64,000 nt of DNA from Kitasatospora albolonga (GCA_002082585.1 CP020563.1:5884001-5948000), one strand, 5' to 3'. Positions 48,757 to 58,185 are shown, numbered from the stretch's first letter. Notes: generated by a model not told the origin, from the letters alone. Made by a program: numbers and translations.

Positions 48757-49388
48757 TCGCCGAGGACAACGCCCTGTTGCGGGAGGGCCTGGTCCTCCTG
48801 CTGCGCTCCTCGGGCCATGAGGTGGCGGGCGTCGCCGCGACCGGGCCCGAGATTCTGCCCCTGCTGCTCGACCAGCGGCCGGACGCCGCCGTGCTCGACG
48901 TACGGATGCCGCCCGACTTCCGTGACGAGGGACTGCGCGCAGCCCTCGCCGCCCGCGAGCAGCTGCCCGGCCTTCCGGTGCTCGTCCTCTCCCAGTACGT
49001 CGAGGAGACCTACGCGGCCGAACTCCTCGGCGGCGGGGCGCGGGGCGTCGGCTATCTGCTCAAGGACCGGGTGGGCCGGGTCGACGAGTTCCTCGACGCG
49101 CTCGGCCGGGTCGCCGACGGGGGCACGGTGCTCGACCCCGAGGTCGTCACCGAGCTGATGTCCCGGCGGCGCCGGGACGATCCCCTGGCCGCCCTCACCC
49201 CGCGCGAGCGCGAGGTGCTGCACCTGATGGCCGAGGGGCATGACAACGCGATGATCGCCAAGTCCCTCGTGGTGACGGAGCGTTCGGTGCACAAGCACAT
49301 CGGCAACGTCTTCACCAAGCTCGAACTGCCGCCCAGCGACAGCGGGCACCGCAGGGTGCGGGCCGTGCTCGCCTATCTCAACGCCTGA
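48744..49388 (+). CDS. Response regulator, NarL/LuxR type
   Basis: This 214-residue protein has a complete receiver: acidic pair IAEDNA, phospho-acceptor Asp52 in VLDVRMP, and lysine in YLLKD. The C-terminal LuxR HTH reads LTPREREVLHLMAEGHDNAM and SVHKHIGNVFTKL. GGAG precedes the GTG. It is co-transcribed with the histidine kinase and converges on the ABC permease gene. Confidence 0.94.
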   Translation: MRVVIAEDNALLREGLVLLLRSSGHEVAGVAATGPEILPLLLDQRPDAAVLDVRMPPDFRDEGLRAALAAREQLPGLPVLVLSQYVEETYAAELLGGGARGVGYLLKDRVGRVDEFLDALGRVADGGTVLDPEVVTELMSRRRRDDPLAALTPREREVLHLMAEGHDNAMIAKSLVVTERSVHKHIGNVFTKLELPPSDSGHRRVRAVLAYLNA

Positions 49389-49423
49389 ACGGGGCACCGG
49401 GCCCGGGCGGCTCCGCGGTGCGG

Positions 49424-52024
49424 TCACCGCAGGGCCCTCCGGGCCGGGAGCAGTGTCCCCGCGGTCGCCGCCACCGCGACCACACCGACGATCAACAGCC
49501 CCTGGAGCGGCGGCAGGTACGGCGTGGTGCGCGCGGTCGCGAAGCTGAAAGCGGCCAGCGGGACGGCCGCCACCCCCGCCCCCACGGCCAGTCCGGTCAC
49601 CGCGATCAGGGCGGCCTCGGCGCAGAGCATCCCGCGCAGCTGGGACCGGCCCGCGCCGACCAGCCGCAGGAGCCGCAGGGCCGGATGGCGCCCGATGCCG
49701 ATCAGGGTCAGGGTGCTGAGTACGGCGATGACGGTGAACGCCCCGATCGCGGCCACGGCGACACCCGCCAGGATCTCCCCGGCGCGCTGCTCCTCGGCCA
49801 CGAGGCGTACCGGCGAAGGGTCTTGACGTAGCGTCATATCGGCCGGGCCGCCGCGTGCCTGGGCGCCCGCGCTCGCGGTATCGGCGGCGAGCCGTCCCGT
49901 CAGGCGGGCGCCCAGGTCGGACGGGTCGGTTCCCGGGGTGGCCGCGATCAGCACCTCGGTGCTGCGCGGTGCGGTCAGGTGTGCGGCCAACTCGTCGCGT
50001 GCGAAGAGGAATTCACCCAGAGCCAGGGAGCGCTCGTGCACGGCCGCCACGCGCGGGGAGCGCTCCGTGCCGTCGCCGAAGCGGAGCCGGACGCGGTCGC
50101 CCGGACGCAGGTCCATCGACCTGGCCCGGTCCCGGCCGACCGACACCGTACCCGGGCCGAGATCCGCGAACGAGCCCTCGACGAGCCCCGGGTCCAGGGT
50201 GTGCGGCAGGCCGTCCGGGGTGACCCCGAGGACCGGCAGGCGTTCGAGGACCGGCGAGCCCGCCTCGCGTCCGGCCAGGACCACCGTGCCGCGCAGGACG
50301 TCGTTGACGGCGGCGACCCCGGGAGTGCCCCGGAGGCGGTCGAGGGCGCCGGGCGGCAGACCGTCACCGGTGGCCGTCACGGCCAGGTCCGCCCGCATCG
50401 CCGCCACCGCCTGCCCGTCCCCGGCCCGCGACAGGGTCGCACCCGCCGTGAGCTGCACCAGGACGAAGGCGGTGACCAGGACGACGGGGGTGATCGCCGC
50501 CCCCAGCCTGCGGGCGCCTGCCGCGCACTCGGCCGCCGCCAGCCGCCCCGCGGGACCGCCGAAGCGCCGCAGCGGGACGGCCGCCACCCGAATCGCGCCG
50601 CGGGCGATCCACGGACCGAGCACCGCACAGCCGACGACCATCGTGAGCGCTGCCGCACTCGCCGCGGCGGCCGCCGCCGCGCCGCTCTGCAGGGCCGCCG
50701 TCCCGGCCGCGCTGACGCCGAGGGCCAGCAGGACCAGGCCGGTGATCCGCCGGGCCGGGCGCTCCCTCACCGGTTCGGCGGCCGTTGCCCCGAGGGCCGC
50801 CGCGGGCCGGGCCCGGGCAATGGGCTCGCAGCCGAGGAACGCGGTCAGGCGGGCGATGCCCACGGTCAGGCCCGCCGTCACCAGGACACCCGCGAACAGC
50901 CAGGCGGGTGTGGCCGGTTCGAACCCCGACGGCAGAGCGCCGCCGGACCGCAGCAGGCCGAGCAGGCCGAAGCACACCGGCACCGAGGCGACCGCCCCGA
51001 GCAGCGCGGGACCCACCGAGACCCGCAGGACCTCCCGGCCGACGGCGGCGCGCAATTGCCGTGGCGCGGCGCCGACGGCCCGGAGCAGCGCCAGTTCGCC
51101 CGCCCGCTGGCGCAGGGCCTGCGCCACCAGGGAGGCGATGACCAGAACCGCGATCAGGACCACGGTTCCCGCGACGGCTCCGTACATCGCGAGCAGCGCC
51201 GACCGCGCCGGGGCCGCCGCCAACTGCTCGGCGGCGCCCCGGTCGTCTCCGGTGAACACCCGCAGGGCGGTGGCATCGTCGGCCGCCCGTACCTCCGCCA
51301 GGGCGTCCCGCACCCCGGCCCGGTCGAGGGCGGCCCTGACCCGAACCTGCAACTCGGCGGTTTCCACGCCCGGTTCGGCCAGCAAGCCGATGGCGTCCAC
51401 GGTGCCGGGATGCCCGGCGAGACGGCGCGCCTCGCCTGCCGTGAAGTGCACGGCGTCCCGGCCGTCCGCGACACCGACCACCGTGAACGTGCGAGCCGCC
51501 CCGCCCACCCGCAGGCGCACACGGTCGCCGGGCGAGGCCCCGTGCCCGGCGGACACGACCACCTCGTCCGCCGCACCGGGCGCACGTCCTGTCCGCAGGG
51601 CGTACGGCGCGAGCCGGGCGGCCTCCCACGAACTGCCCCGCAAAGCAGCGCCATGGGCGCTCTCCGCAGTCACCGGGAACGTGCTGTCGGGCACGGCCGC
51701 CCGTACGCCGTCCACCTTCCGCAGCAGGCCGACGGTGTGCCACGGCACCCGGACCCGCTCGGTGAGGGCCGCCTCGGCGGTCTCCGGCCCGCCGCCCCAC
51801 GGCTTGGCCCGGTAGCGGGTCGTCTGGTCGGCGGCCACCACGGCGTCGGCGGCCGCGTAGCGCTCCACGCGCGCGTGGCCGAGCGCCGTGGCGCCGACGG
51901 TCAGGGCGAAGGCGCCGAGCAGCAGCGAGACGAGCGCGAGCGCGACGACGACCGCCGACCACGCCGTACGGTGTGTCCGCCGTGCCCGCGCGGCCAGCAG
52001 GGCGGCTGCCGGTGCGGTGCTCAC
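49424..52024 (-). CDS. ABC transporter permease, FtsX/MacB-type, fused double unit
   Basis: This 866-residue membrane protein has two FtsX modules, each with a large extracytoplasmic loop and three or four helices. The first module shows QALRQRAGELALLRAVGAAPRQLRAAVGREVLRV and the second LRLLRLVGAGRSQLRGMLCAEAALI (in parts), the coupling segments to the ATPase. The GTG at 52024 overlaps the ATPase stop (GTGA). Such permeases export peptides, antibiotics or lipids, or transmit force; the substrate is unknown. Confidence 0.9.
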   Translation of the reverse strand: MSTAPAAALLAARARRTHRTAWSAVVVALALVSLLLGAFALTVGATALGHARVERYAAADAVVAADQTTRYRAKPWGGGPETAEAALTERVRVPWHTVGLLRKVDGVRAAVPDSTFPVTAESAHGAALRGSSWEAARLAPYALRTGRAPGAADEVVVSAGHGASPGDRVRLRVGGAARTFTVVGVADGRDAVHFTAGEARRLAGHPGTVDAIGLLAEPGVETAELQVRVRAALDRAGVRDALAEVRAADDATALRVFTGDDRGAAEQLAAAPARSALLAMYGAVAGTVVLIAVLVIASLVAQALRQRAGELALLRAVGAAPRQLRAAVGREVLRVSVGPALLGAVASVPVCFGLLGLLRSGGALPSGFEPATPAWLFAGVLVTAGLTVGIARLTAFLGCEPIARARPAAALGATAAEPVRERPARRITGLVLLALGVSAAGTAALQSGAAAAAAASAAALTMVVGCAVLGPWIARGAIRVAAVPLRRFGGPAGRLAAAECAAGARRLGAAITPVVLVTAFVLVQLTAGATLSRAGDGQAVAAMRADLAVTATGDGLPPGALDRLRGTPGVAAVNDVLRGTVVLAGREAGSPVLERLPVLGVTPDGLPHTLDPGLVEGSFADLGPGTVSVGRDRARSMDLRPGDRVRLRFGDGTERSPRVAAVHERSLALGEFLFARDELAAHLTAPRSTEVLIAATPGTDPSDLGARLTGRLAADTASAGAQARGGPADMTLRQDPSPVRLVAEEQRAGEILAGVAVAAIGAFTVIAVLSTLTLIGIGRHPALRLLRLVGAGRSQLRGMLCAEAALIAVTGLAVGAGVAAVPLAAFSFATARTTPYLPPLQGLLIVGVVAVAATAGTLLPARRALR

Positions 52025-52905
52025 CGCGGGTTCCGCTCGTACCGTGCGGCGGCGGGGCCGCGGTGGGCGCGGGCGCCGGGCTCGTAAGGCAACGGGTCCG
52101 GCGGCAGGTGCGGCCACCCGTCCGGCACCTCGTGGGGCCCGCGTCCCAGTTCGTGCAGCAGGGCGCGTACGGTCCCGGCGCGTGGTGCCACCTCGTGGGC
52201 GGCGACCCGCCCCGCGTGCAGGAACACCGCCTCGTCCGCCCAGGCCGCGGCGACCGGATCGTGCGTCACCATCACGACCGTGCGGCCGTCGTCGGCCGCG
52301 TGCCGCAGCAGCGCGAGGACCTCGGCGGCGGTGACCGGGTCGAGCGCGCCGGTGGGCTCGTCCGCGAACACCACGTCCGGCTCGGTGACCAGCGCCCTGG
52401 CGACCGCCACCCGCTGCCGCTGACCGCCGGAGAGCCGGGCCGGGCGGTCCTCGGCACGGTCGGCGAGACCGACCGCCGCGAGGGCGGCCCGCGCCCGGCC
52501 GTCCGCCTCCCGGCCCGCGAGCAGCAGGGGGAGCGCGGCGTTCTCCAGCACGCTCAACGACGGCACCAGGTTCAGGGACTGGAACACGAAGCCCACCCGG
52601 TCGCGGCGCAGCCGCGTGAGCGCCGCTTCCCCGAGACCCGCGAGCCCCGTACCGCCGATCCGGACCGTCCCGGACGTCGGCCGGTCCAGGCCCGCCGCGC
52701 ACTGCAGCAACGTCGACTTTCCCGAACCCGAGCGACCGAGCACGGCGACCATGCGGCCGGCCGGCACCCGCAGGCTCACCCCGTCGAGCGCCGTCACCCC
52801 GCCGGGGTACGTACGGCGCACGGTGTCCAGGTCCAGCGCCGGGACCTTGTCCGACGGGCCCTGGTCCCCTGCGAGAGCCTCCGTACCGCTGCGTCGCCCG
52901 AACAT
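52021..52905 (-). CDS. ABC transporter ATP-binding protein (MacB/LolD type)
   Basis: This 294-residue ATPase has Walker A GRSGSGKS, Q loop FVFQSLNLVPSLSV, signature LSGGQRQRVAVARAL, Walker B DVVFADEP and the switch His in MVTHDP. I chose the ATG at 52905 because GGAGGG is 8 nt upstream; a GTG at 52911 would be too close to it. A C-terminal tail of about 60 residues is variable. It is coupled to the downstream permease and lies opposite the two-component system at 47575-49388. Confidence 0.93.
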   Translation of the reverse strand: MFGRRSGTEALAGDQGPSDKVPALDLDTVRRTYPGGVTALDGVSLRVPAGRMVAVLGRSGSGKSTLLQCAAGLDRPTSGTVRIGGTGLAGLGEAALTRLRRDRVGFVFQSLNLVPSLSVLENAALPLLLAGREADGRARAALAAVGLADRAEDRPARLSGGQRQRVAVARALVTEPDVVFADEPTGALDPVTAAEVLALLRHAADDGRTVVMVTHDPVAAAWADEAVFLHAGRVAAHEVAPRAGTVRALLHELGRGPHEVPDGWPHLPPDPLPYEPGARAHRGPAAARYERNPR

Positions 52906-53052
52906 CTCCACGTCCCTCCGCGATGGATCGCCGACGGACCGACGGAATCCCGGAACTCAGCCGGCTCCCGCCCGGCCTTCACGGCCGGATCGTCCTCAAG
53001 GGAAACGCTAGGAATCCGCCGCGGCGGCCACGAGGGAGCAGGCACCTGTCGT

Positions 53053-53074
53053 GGGGTGGAGTCAGCTCCACCCC
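53053..53074 (-). terminator. Hairpin terminator after the alkene reductase gene
   Basis: GGGGTGGAG at 53053-53061, 4-nt loop, and its complement at 53066-53074, 26 nt beyond the stop of the gene at 53100 (minus strand). Confidence 0.65.
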
Positions 53075-53099
53075 GTCCACCGCGCCTGCGGCCCCGCTT

Positions 53100-54173
53100 T
53101 CAGGCTGTGTGCCGGTAGGCCGGGTACGTCAGATAGCCTGCGTCGCCGCCCTGGTAGTACGTGGCCTCGTCCACCGGCGCGATCGGCAGCCCGGTGCGCA
53201 GGCGCTCGACCAGGTCGGGGTTGGCCAGGAAGCCCCGGCCGAAGCTGATCAGGTCGGCTCCCAGGCCGAGCCAGTGGTCGGCGTCGGCCCGCCCGACCTG
53301 CTTCGGGCCCATCGGGACCGACGGGTTCATGATGAGGGTGCCCGGCCACGCGCGGCGCAGCCCGACCAGGATTCCCTCGTCGGCGGTGGCCTCCAGGTGG
53401 ACGTAGGCGAGGCCCAGCCCGGCCAGTTCGCTCAGCAACCGCGCGTAGAGCTCGGGCACATCGGATTCCTCGACGCCCCAGAACGCCGCGCCCGGCGAGA
53501 GCCGGATGCCGGTCCTGGCGGCGCCCACGGCCTCCACGGTCGCCGCGGCCGCCTCGACGGCGAAGCGGATGCGGTTGGCCACCGGGCCGCCGTAATGGTC
53601 GGTGCGCAGGTTGGCGTTCGAGGAGAGGAACTGCGAGATCAGGTAGCCGTTGGCGCCGTGCAGTTCCACGCCGTCGAAACCGGCGTCGACCGCCCGGCGG
53701 GCGGCGTCGGCGTACGACCGGGCGTGCTCGGGCACCTCGGCGGTCTCCAGGGCGCGCGGGACCGGCGCGGCCTGGGGGCCGGTGGGCGTGAACACCTCAC
53801 CGTCGGCCGGGACCGCGGAGGGGCCGACAGGCCGCAGTCCGGTCGTGTCGGAGTGCGAGACGCGTCCTCCGTGCATGAGCTGGGCGAAGATCCGGCCGCC
53901 GTTGGCGTGCACGGCAGCCGTCACCGGCCGCCAGGAGGCGACCTGCTCGTCGGTGTGCAGGCCCGGTGTCCCCGGGTTGGACTGTCCGACGGGACTGGGC
54001 TGCACGCCCTCGCTCACGATCAGACCGGCGGTGGCCCGCTGGGCGTAGTACGTGGCCATCGAGGGGGTGGCCAGACCGCCTGCGGCGGCTCGGACCCGGG
54101 TCATCGGCGCCATCACCACCCGGTTCGGCAGGATCAGGTCGCCGAGCCGATGGCCGTCGAACAACGTCGTCAT
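53100..54173 (-). CDS. Old Yellow Enzyme family alkene reductase
   Basis: This 357-residue flavoprotein has the OYE pattern: LILPNRVVMAPMTRVRA (FMN binding), FAQLMHGGRVSH, the active-site region GFDGVELHGANGYLISQFLS and NLRTDHYGG, and ISFGRGFLANPDLVERL at the end. It would reduce activated C=C bonds with NAD(P)H. It lies downstream of the SDR gene on the same strand, 136 bp apart, so both may answer to the AraC-type regulator at 55093. Confidence 0.94.
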   Translation of the reverse strand: MTTLFDGHRLGDLILPNRVVMAPMTRVRAAAGGLATPSMATYYAQRATAGLIVSEGVQPSPVGQSNPGTPGLHTDEQVASWRPVTAAVHANGGRIFAQLMHGGRVSHSDTTGLRPVGPSAVPADGEVFTPTGPQAAPVPRALETAEVPEHARSYADAARRAVDAGFDGVELHGANGYLISQFLSSNANLRTDHYGGPVANRIRFAVEAAAATVEAVGAARTGIRLSPGAAFWGVEESDVPELYARLLSELAGLGLAYVHLEATADEGILVGLRRAWPGTLIMNPSVPMGPKQVGRADADHWLGLGADLISFGRGFLANPDLVERLRTGLPIAPVDEATYYQGGDAGYLTYPAYRHTA

Positions 54174-54309
54174 ATCAGGACTCCTTGGTGGGGTGAGGCT
54201 GGTGGGGTGAGGACAGGTGGTGATGTGCGCGGTTCCGGGCCGACCGGCGGGCGGGCCCGATGACGCCCGTCCGACGGGATGCGGTCGCCCGGCCGTCCTC
54301 GTTCTCGGT

Positions 54310-54981
54310 TCAGATGCCGAGAGACGCCTTGGTCTCCCTGGTCTCCCGGTCGGCGAGCACCTCGGGCGCGCCCGCCGCGAGGCCGTCGAGAGCGACGGTC
54401 ACGACGTCGGCCGGGTCGTTCTTGGGGATGTCCCAGCCGGCCATCAGGTCGGTGTCGGTCGAGCTGAGGTGGAGGCCGGTGACCTGGGTGCCCTGCTCGG
54501 CGAGTTCCAGGCGTACCCCGTAGGTCATGCTCCACGCGGCCGCCTTGGAGGCGGCGTGGGCGTTGACGCCAGGGAAGGAGAGCCAGGACAGGCGGGAGTC
54601 CACGTTGAGGACGGCGCCACCGCCGTTGGTGGCCAGGATCGGCGCGAAGGCGCGGATCATCGCGAGCGGGCCGTAGAAGTTCGTCTCGAACTCCTGCCGG
54701 ATCGCTGCGAGGTCGCCGGTGACGAAGTCGCTTCCCGTGGCCGCGCCTGCGTTGTTGACCAGCAGTGTCACGTCGGGGGCCGCCGCGGCCGCGGCGGTCA
54801 CCGCCTCGGGGTCGGTGATGTCGAGCGCCAGGGGAATCGCGCCGGGTACGTCGACGCTCTGCGGATTCCGGGCGGCGGCGTACACCTTCGCGGCGCCTCG
54901 GTCGAGCAGCTGCTGGACGAAGTGGCGGCCGATGCCGCGGTTGCCGCCGGTGACGAGTGCGATGCTCCCTCGGATGTCCAT
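54310..54981 (-). CDS. Short-chain dehydrogenase-like protein, catalytic Tyr replaced by His
   Basis: This 223-residue Rossmann protein has TGGNRGIG (residues 11-18), NNAG (76-79), a serine-containing VDSRLSWLSF strand and the K of the YxxxK motif (Lys146). The tyrosine position is His142: the sequence is AHAASKAA where relatives have AYAASKAA. The codon is CAC at 54556-54558 of the minus strand. Start at ATG 54981 gives the normal N-terminus. Oxidoreductase activity is uncertain with this change. It is divergent from an AraC-type regulator. Confidence 0.9.
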   Translation of the reverse strand: MDIRGSIALVTGGNRGIGRHFVQQLLDRGAAKVYAAARNPQSVDVPGAIPLALDITDPEAVTAAAAAAPDVTLLVNNAGAATGSDFVTGDLAAIRQEFETNFYGPLAMIRAFAPILATNGGGAVLNVDSRLSWLSFPGVNAHAASKAAAWSMTYGVRLELAEQGTQVTGLHLSSTDTDLMAGWDIPKNDPADVVTVALDGLAAGAPEVLADRETRETKASLGI

Positions 54982-55016
54982 GACGTCAACCGTAGGGAGC
55001 ATGGCTGCGAGCATCA

Positions 55017-55054
55017 ATGACGCATATGCTCAATTTGATATCCGTATGACGCAT
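55017..55054. promoter_or_regulatory. Direct repeat ATGACGCAT x2, likely AraC-type operator
   Basis: The 9-mer ATGACGCAT occurs at 55017-55025 and 55046-55054, 29 bp (nearly three helical turns) apart, in the 111-bp gap between the divergent SDR and AraC-type genes. Direct half-sites of this spacing are typical of AraC-family binding. Confidence 0.5.
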
Positions 55055-55080
55055 GCATCCGGCGTGCTGAGCGCTTTGGG

Positions 55081-55093
55081 CATACTGAGAGCA
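55081..55093 (+). promoter_or_regulatory. Possible leaderless promoter of the AraC-type gene
   Basis: CATACT at 55081-55086 resembles a -10 element and lies 7 nt from the ATG at 55093, so transcription could begin at the start codon itself. No ribosome-binding site is present. Confidence 0.35.
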
Positions 55094-56031
55094 TGGATGC
55101 TCTGACGGGACTCATCGACGCGCAGGTGGTGCGCGGTGTGCTCGGCGCGCGGATCGCCGCCGGGGACGACTGGGGGTGGTGGTCGTCCGAGCGGCAGGGG
55201 GCCGCGTTCCACGCGGTGACCTCGGGCACCGTGTGGGTCGCCCTCGAGGGCTCCGAACCCCTGCAGCTCCGGGCCGGAGACGTGCTCCTGCTCCCGGGCG
55301 GCCGCGCACACGCCCTCGCGGGCGACCCCGAGGCGCTCGCCCGGACCTCACCCGAGCACTCCGACGGCTACACGCTCGACGCCGACGGCACAGTCCGGAT
55401 GGGACACGGGCAGGCGCACACGCACATCCTCTGCGCGCACTACACGCACGACCCCACGGCCTCCGCGTCCTTTCTGGCGGCGCTGCCCGAGACCGTCCTG
55501 CTCCGCGGGCAGGGCGACGGCGGCGGGCTCGCCGAGACCGTCCGCCTCGTGGGCCGCGAGCTGACCGCGCCGCGGCCGGGCGGCCAGGTCGTTCTCGCCC
55601 GCCTCGTCGACGTCCTGCTGGTGCAGGCGCTGCGGCACTGGCTCGAACGGGACGACGACGGCCCGGCCTCCCCGCTGCGCGCGCTGCGCGACCCCGTCGT
55701 CAGCAAGGCGATGGCCCTGATCGACGCAGAGCCGGGACGTGCCTGGACGGCCACGGAACTCGCCCGGGCGACCGGCGTCTCGCGCGCGACCCTGGCCCGC
55801 CGTTTTCCCGAAGCCCTGGGCGAGACGCCCGCCGCCTACCTCACCCGACGGCGCCTGGACCTCTCCGCCCGGCGTCTGCGCGACTCGGACCTCCCGCTGG
55901 AGCGGATCGCCCAGGACGTCGGCTACACCTCGGTATACGCCTTCAGCCGCGCGTTCAGCCGCGCACGGGGCCTACCGCCCGGGCGGTTCCGCACCACCTC
56001 CCGTACGCTCACAGCCCGCCCGGCTCCCTGA
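55093..56031 (+). CDS. AraC-family regulator with cupin sensor domain
   Basis: This 312-residue protein has an N-terminal cupin_6-like domain (about 15-185; LQLRAGDVLLLPGGRAHAL) with histidines in HTHILCAHYTH, and a C-terminal double HTH (WTATELARATGVSRATLARRF and LERIAQDVGYTSVYAFSRAF). Regulators of this AraC_binding group often control neighbouring SDR or reductase genes in response to small molecules. It is divergent from the SDR gene and close to paired direct repeats. Confidence 0.92.
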   Translation: MDALTGLIDAQVVRGVLGARIAAGDDWGWWSSERQGAAFHAVTSGTVWVALEGSEPLQLRAGDVLLLPGGRAHALAGDPEALARTSPEHSDGYTLDADGTVRMGHGQAHTHILCAHYTHDPTASASFLAALPETVLLRGQGDGGGLAETVRLVGRELTAPRPGGQVVLARLVDVLLVQALRHWLERDDDGPASPLRALRDPVVSKAMALIDAEPGRAWTATELARATGVSRATLARRFPEALGETPAAYLTRRRLDLSARRLRDSDLPLERIAQDVGYTSVYAFSRAFSRARGLPPGRFRTTSRTLTARPAP

Positions 56032-56139
56032 CGCCAAGTCAGCCGATCGCTGTACGTACGGTGGTGGCGCGGTTCGGGGGAGGGCCGGGGGGCGTGTGAG
56101 TACCGTCCCGGCGTGAGGAAGGCGAGGGGACGTGAGCAG

Positions 56140-56564
56140 TCAGAGCCGTGTCGGGGTGAGGAAGCCGTCCAGCGTCGCCACGAACCAGGCGGGGTCCTCC
56201 TCGGCGACGAAGTGTCCGGTCGGTGCGAACACCTCGCGGACGTCGTCCGCGTAAGGGCGCGGCGCCTTCGCGGTGGTTGCGCCGGAGCGCGCGGTACCCG
56301 ATGGCCAGCACGGGCATACGCAGGTGGCGACGGGAGAGCAGGCCGAGGTTCTGGTCCAGGGCCTTGGGGACGCCGCGGATGTCGTCGGCCTGGTTCGTCT
56401 TCGCGTACCCGTCGTCGGGCCGGTCGCTGGCGCCGGTGCCGCGCAGATCGGGAACGACGACCGTACGCGTACGGGCGAGGCCGGGCCGGGCGAGCCGACG
56501 CAGGCGCTCCTCGCCGATCAGGGCGAGCAGGTCGGTGTGCTCGGGCCGCCAGGGCGGCAACCAT
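56140..56564 (-). pseudogene. Alpha/beta-hydrolase, internally deleted and frameshifted
   Basis: On the minus strand one frame reads RTVVVPDLRGTGASDRPDDG and KTNQADDIRGV, then jumps to LDQNLGLLSRRHLRMPVLAIG, missing the nucleophile elbow and cap (about 150 residues). After MPVLAIG the sense continues in another frame as GATTAKAPRPYADDVREVF, APTGHFVAEEDPAWF and FLTPTRL to a stop at 56140. Both a deletion and a frameshift are needed. The flanks (56032-56139 and 56565-56631) show nothing else. Confidence 0.8.
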
Positions 56565-56631
56565 GACGGCTGCCGACGAGCAGGCCGACGCCGGGCAGAG
56601 GTCCAGGGACTTTCCGCCGTGTAAACAGAGA

Positions 56632-56676
56632 AGGCCCTGGCAGCGCTGAAAGATTGGAAAGCGCTGGTCAGGGCCT
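56632..56676 (-). terminator. Rho-independent terminator of sdaA
   Basis: Nested arms AGGCCCTG/CAGGGCCT (56632-56639, 56669-56676) and CAGCGCT/AGCGCTG (56641-56647, 56660-56666) form a long stem. On the minus strand it is followed by TTCTCTGTTTAC, a T-rich tail unusual in this genome. It starts 24 nt after the sdaA stop. Confidence 0.85.
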
Positions 56677-56699
56677 ATTTGCTCAGTACTCGATTCTGC

Positions 56700-58085
56700 T
56701 CAGCACTCGATGATGTTCACCGCGAGCCCGCCCCGCGCCGTCTCCTTGTACTTGACGCTCATGTCGGCGCCCGTGTCCTTCATCGTCTTGATGACCTTGT
56801 CCAGCGAGACCTTGTGGCTGCCGTCGCCCCGCAGCGCCATCTTCGCCGCCGTCACCGCCTTCACCGCCGCCATGCCGTTGCGCTCGATGCACGGGATCTG
56901 GACGAGGCCGCCGACCGGGTCGCAGGTCAGGCCCAGGTTGTGTTCCATGCCGATCTCGGCGGCGTTCTCCACCTGCTCGGGGGAGCCGCCCAGGACCTCG
57001 GCGAGGGCGCCGGCCGCCATCGAGCAGGCCGAGCCGACCTCGCCCTGGCAGCCGACCTCGGCGCCGGAGATGGAGGCGTTCTCCTTGAAAAGGAGGCCGA
57101 TCGCACCGGCGGCCAGGAGGAAGCGGACGACGCTGTCCTCCTTCTCCGCCTCGGTGCAGCCGTGGGAGGCGAAGTTCATGTAGTAGTGCAGAACGGCCGG
57201 GATGATGCCCGCCGCGCCGTTGGTGGGGGCGGTGACCACGCGGCCGCCCGCCGCGTTCTCCTCGTTGACCGCCATCGCGTAGAGGGTGATCCACTCCATC
57301 GCGTGGGCCTGCGGGTCGCCCTCGGCGCGCAGCTGGCGGGCCGAGTTGGCGGCGCGGCGGCGGACCTTGAGGCCGCCGGGGAGGATGCCCTCGCGGGACA
57401 TGCCGCGCGAGACGCACGCCTGCATGACCCGCCAGATGTCCAGCAGGCCGGAGCGGATCTCCGCCTCCGTGCGCCAGGCCAGCTCGTTCTCCAGCATCAT
57501 CGAGGAGATGGAGAGGCCGGTCTCGCGGGCCAGGCGCAGCAGCTCGTCGCCCGTACGGAAGGGGTGGCGCAGGACCGTGTCGTCCGGGACGATCGGGTTC
57601 TCCCCGGCCACCGCGTCCTCGTCCACCACGAAGCCGCCGCCGACCGAGTAGTACGTCTTCTCCAGGAGCGGGGCGCCCTCGGTGTCGTACGCGAAGATCG
57701 TCATGCCGTTGGCGTGGTATGGGAGCGCCTTGCGGCGGTGCAGGATCAGGTCCTCGTCGAAGTCGAAGGCGATCTCGTGCATGTCGAGCAGGTTGATCCG
57801 GCCGGTGGAGCGGATCGCCTCGACCCGGGCGTCCGCCGTCTCCACGTCGACCGTCTGCGGGGACTCGCCCTCCAGGCCGAGCAGGACCGCCTTCGGGGTG
57901 CCGTGGCCGTGGCCGGTCGCGCCGAGGGAGCCGTACAGCTCGGCGCGTATCGAGGTGGTGTGCGCGAGCAGCCCCTCGTTCTTCAGGCGGCGCGCGAACA
58001 TCCGGGCGGCCCGCATCGGGCCCACCGTGTGGGAGCTGGACGGGCCGATGCCGACCGAGAAGAGGTCGAAGACCGAGATGGCCAC
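56700..58085 (-). CDS. sdaA: L-serine ammonia-lyase (L-serine dehydratase, iron-sulfur type)
   Basis: This 461-residue single-chain enzyme deaminates L-serine to pyruvate. It starts [27 protein letters not shown] (in parts), the SDH_beta signature, and has the alpha part with [17 protein letters not shown] and [19 protein letters not shown] carrying cluster cysteines. The very last residue is cysteine (VNIIEC), which in type 2 enzymes folds back as a ligand of the [4Fe-4S] cluster. AGGAG precedes the GTG at 58085. It lies downstream of glyA but is separated by a terminator, so it likely has its own promoter. Together with glyA and gcv it links glycine, serine and pyruvate. Confidence 0.95.
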   Translation of the reverse strand: MAISVFDLFSVGIGPSSSHTVGPMRAARMFARRLKNEGLLAHTTSIRAELYGSLGATGHGHGTPKAVLLGLEGESPQTVDVETADARVEAIRSTGRINLLDMHEIAFDFDEDLILHRRKALPYHANGMTIFAYDTEGAPLLEKTYYSVGGGFVVDEDAVAGENPIVPDDTVLRHPFRTGDELLRLARETGLSISSMMLENELAWRTEAEIRSGLLDIWRVMQACVSRGMSREGILPGGLKVRRRAANSARQLRAEGDPQAHAMEWITLYAMAVNEENAAGGRVVTAPTNGAAGIIPAVLHYYMNFASHGCTEAEKEDSVVRFLLAAGAIGLLFKENASISGAEVGCQGEVGSACSMAAGALAEVLGGSPEQVENAAEIGMEHNLGLTCDPVGGLVQIPCIERNGMAAVKAVTAAKMALRGDGSHKVSLDKVIKTMKDTGADMSVKYKETARGGLAVNIIEC

Positions 58086-58185
58086 GGGAGGACTCCTTGG
58101 GGGGTTGGAAGACGCCGTTGTCTGCCTGGGCGGTGCGGGGACAAGCGGGGCAAGCAGGGTGAAAACTTCGGGCCGGGGGCGCGGA

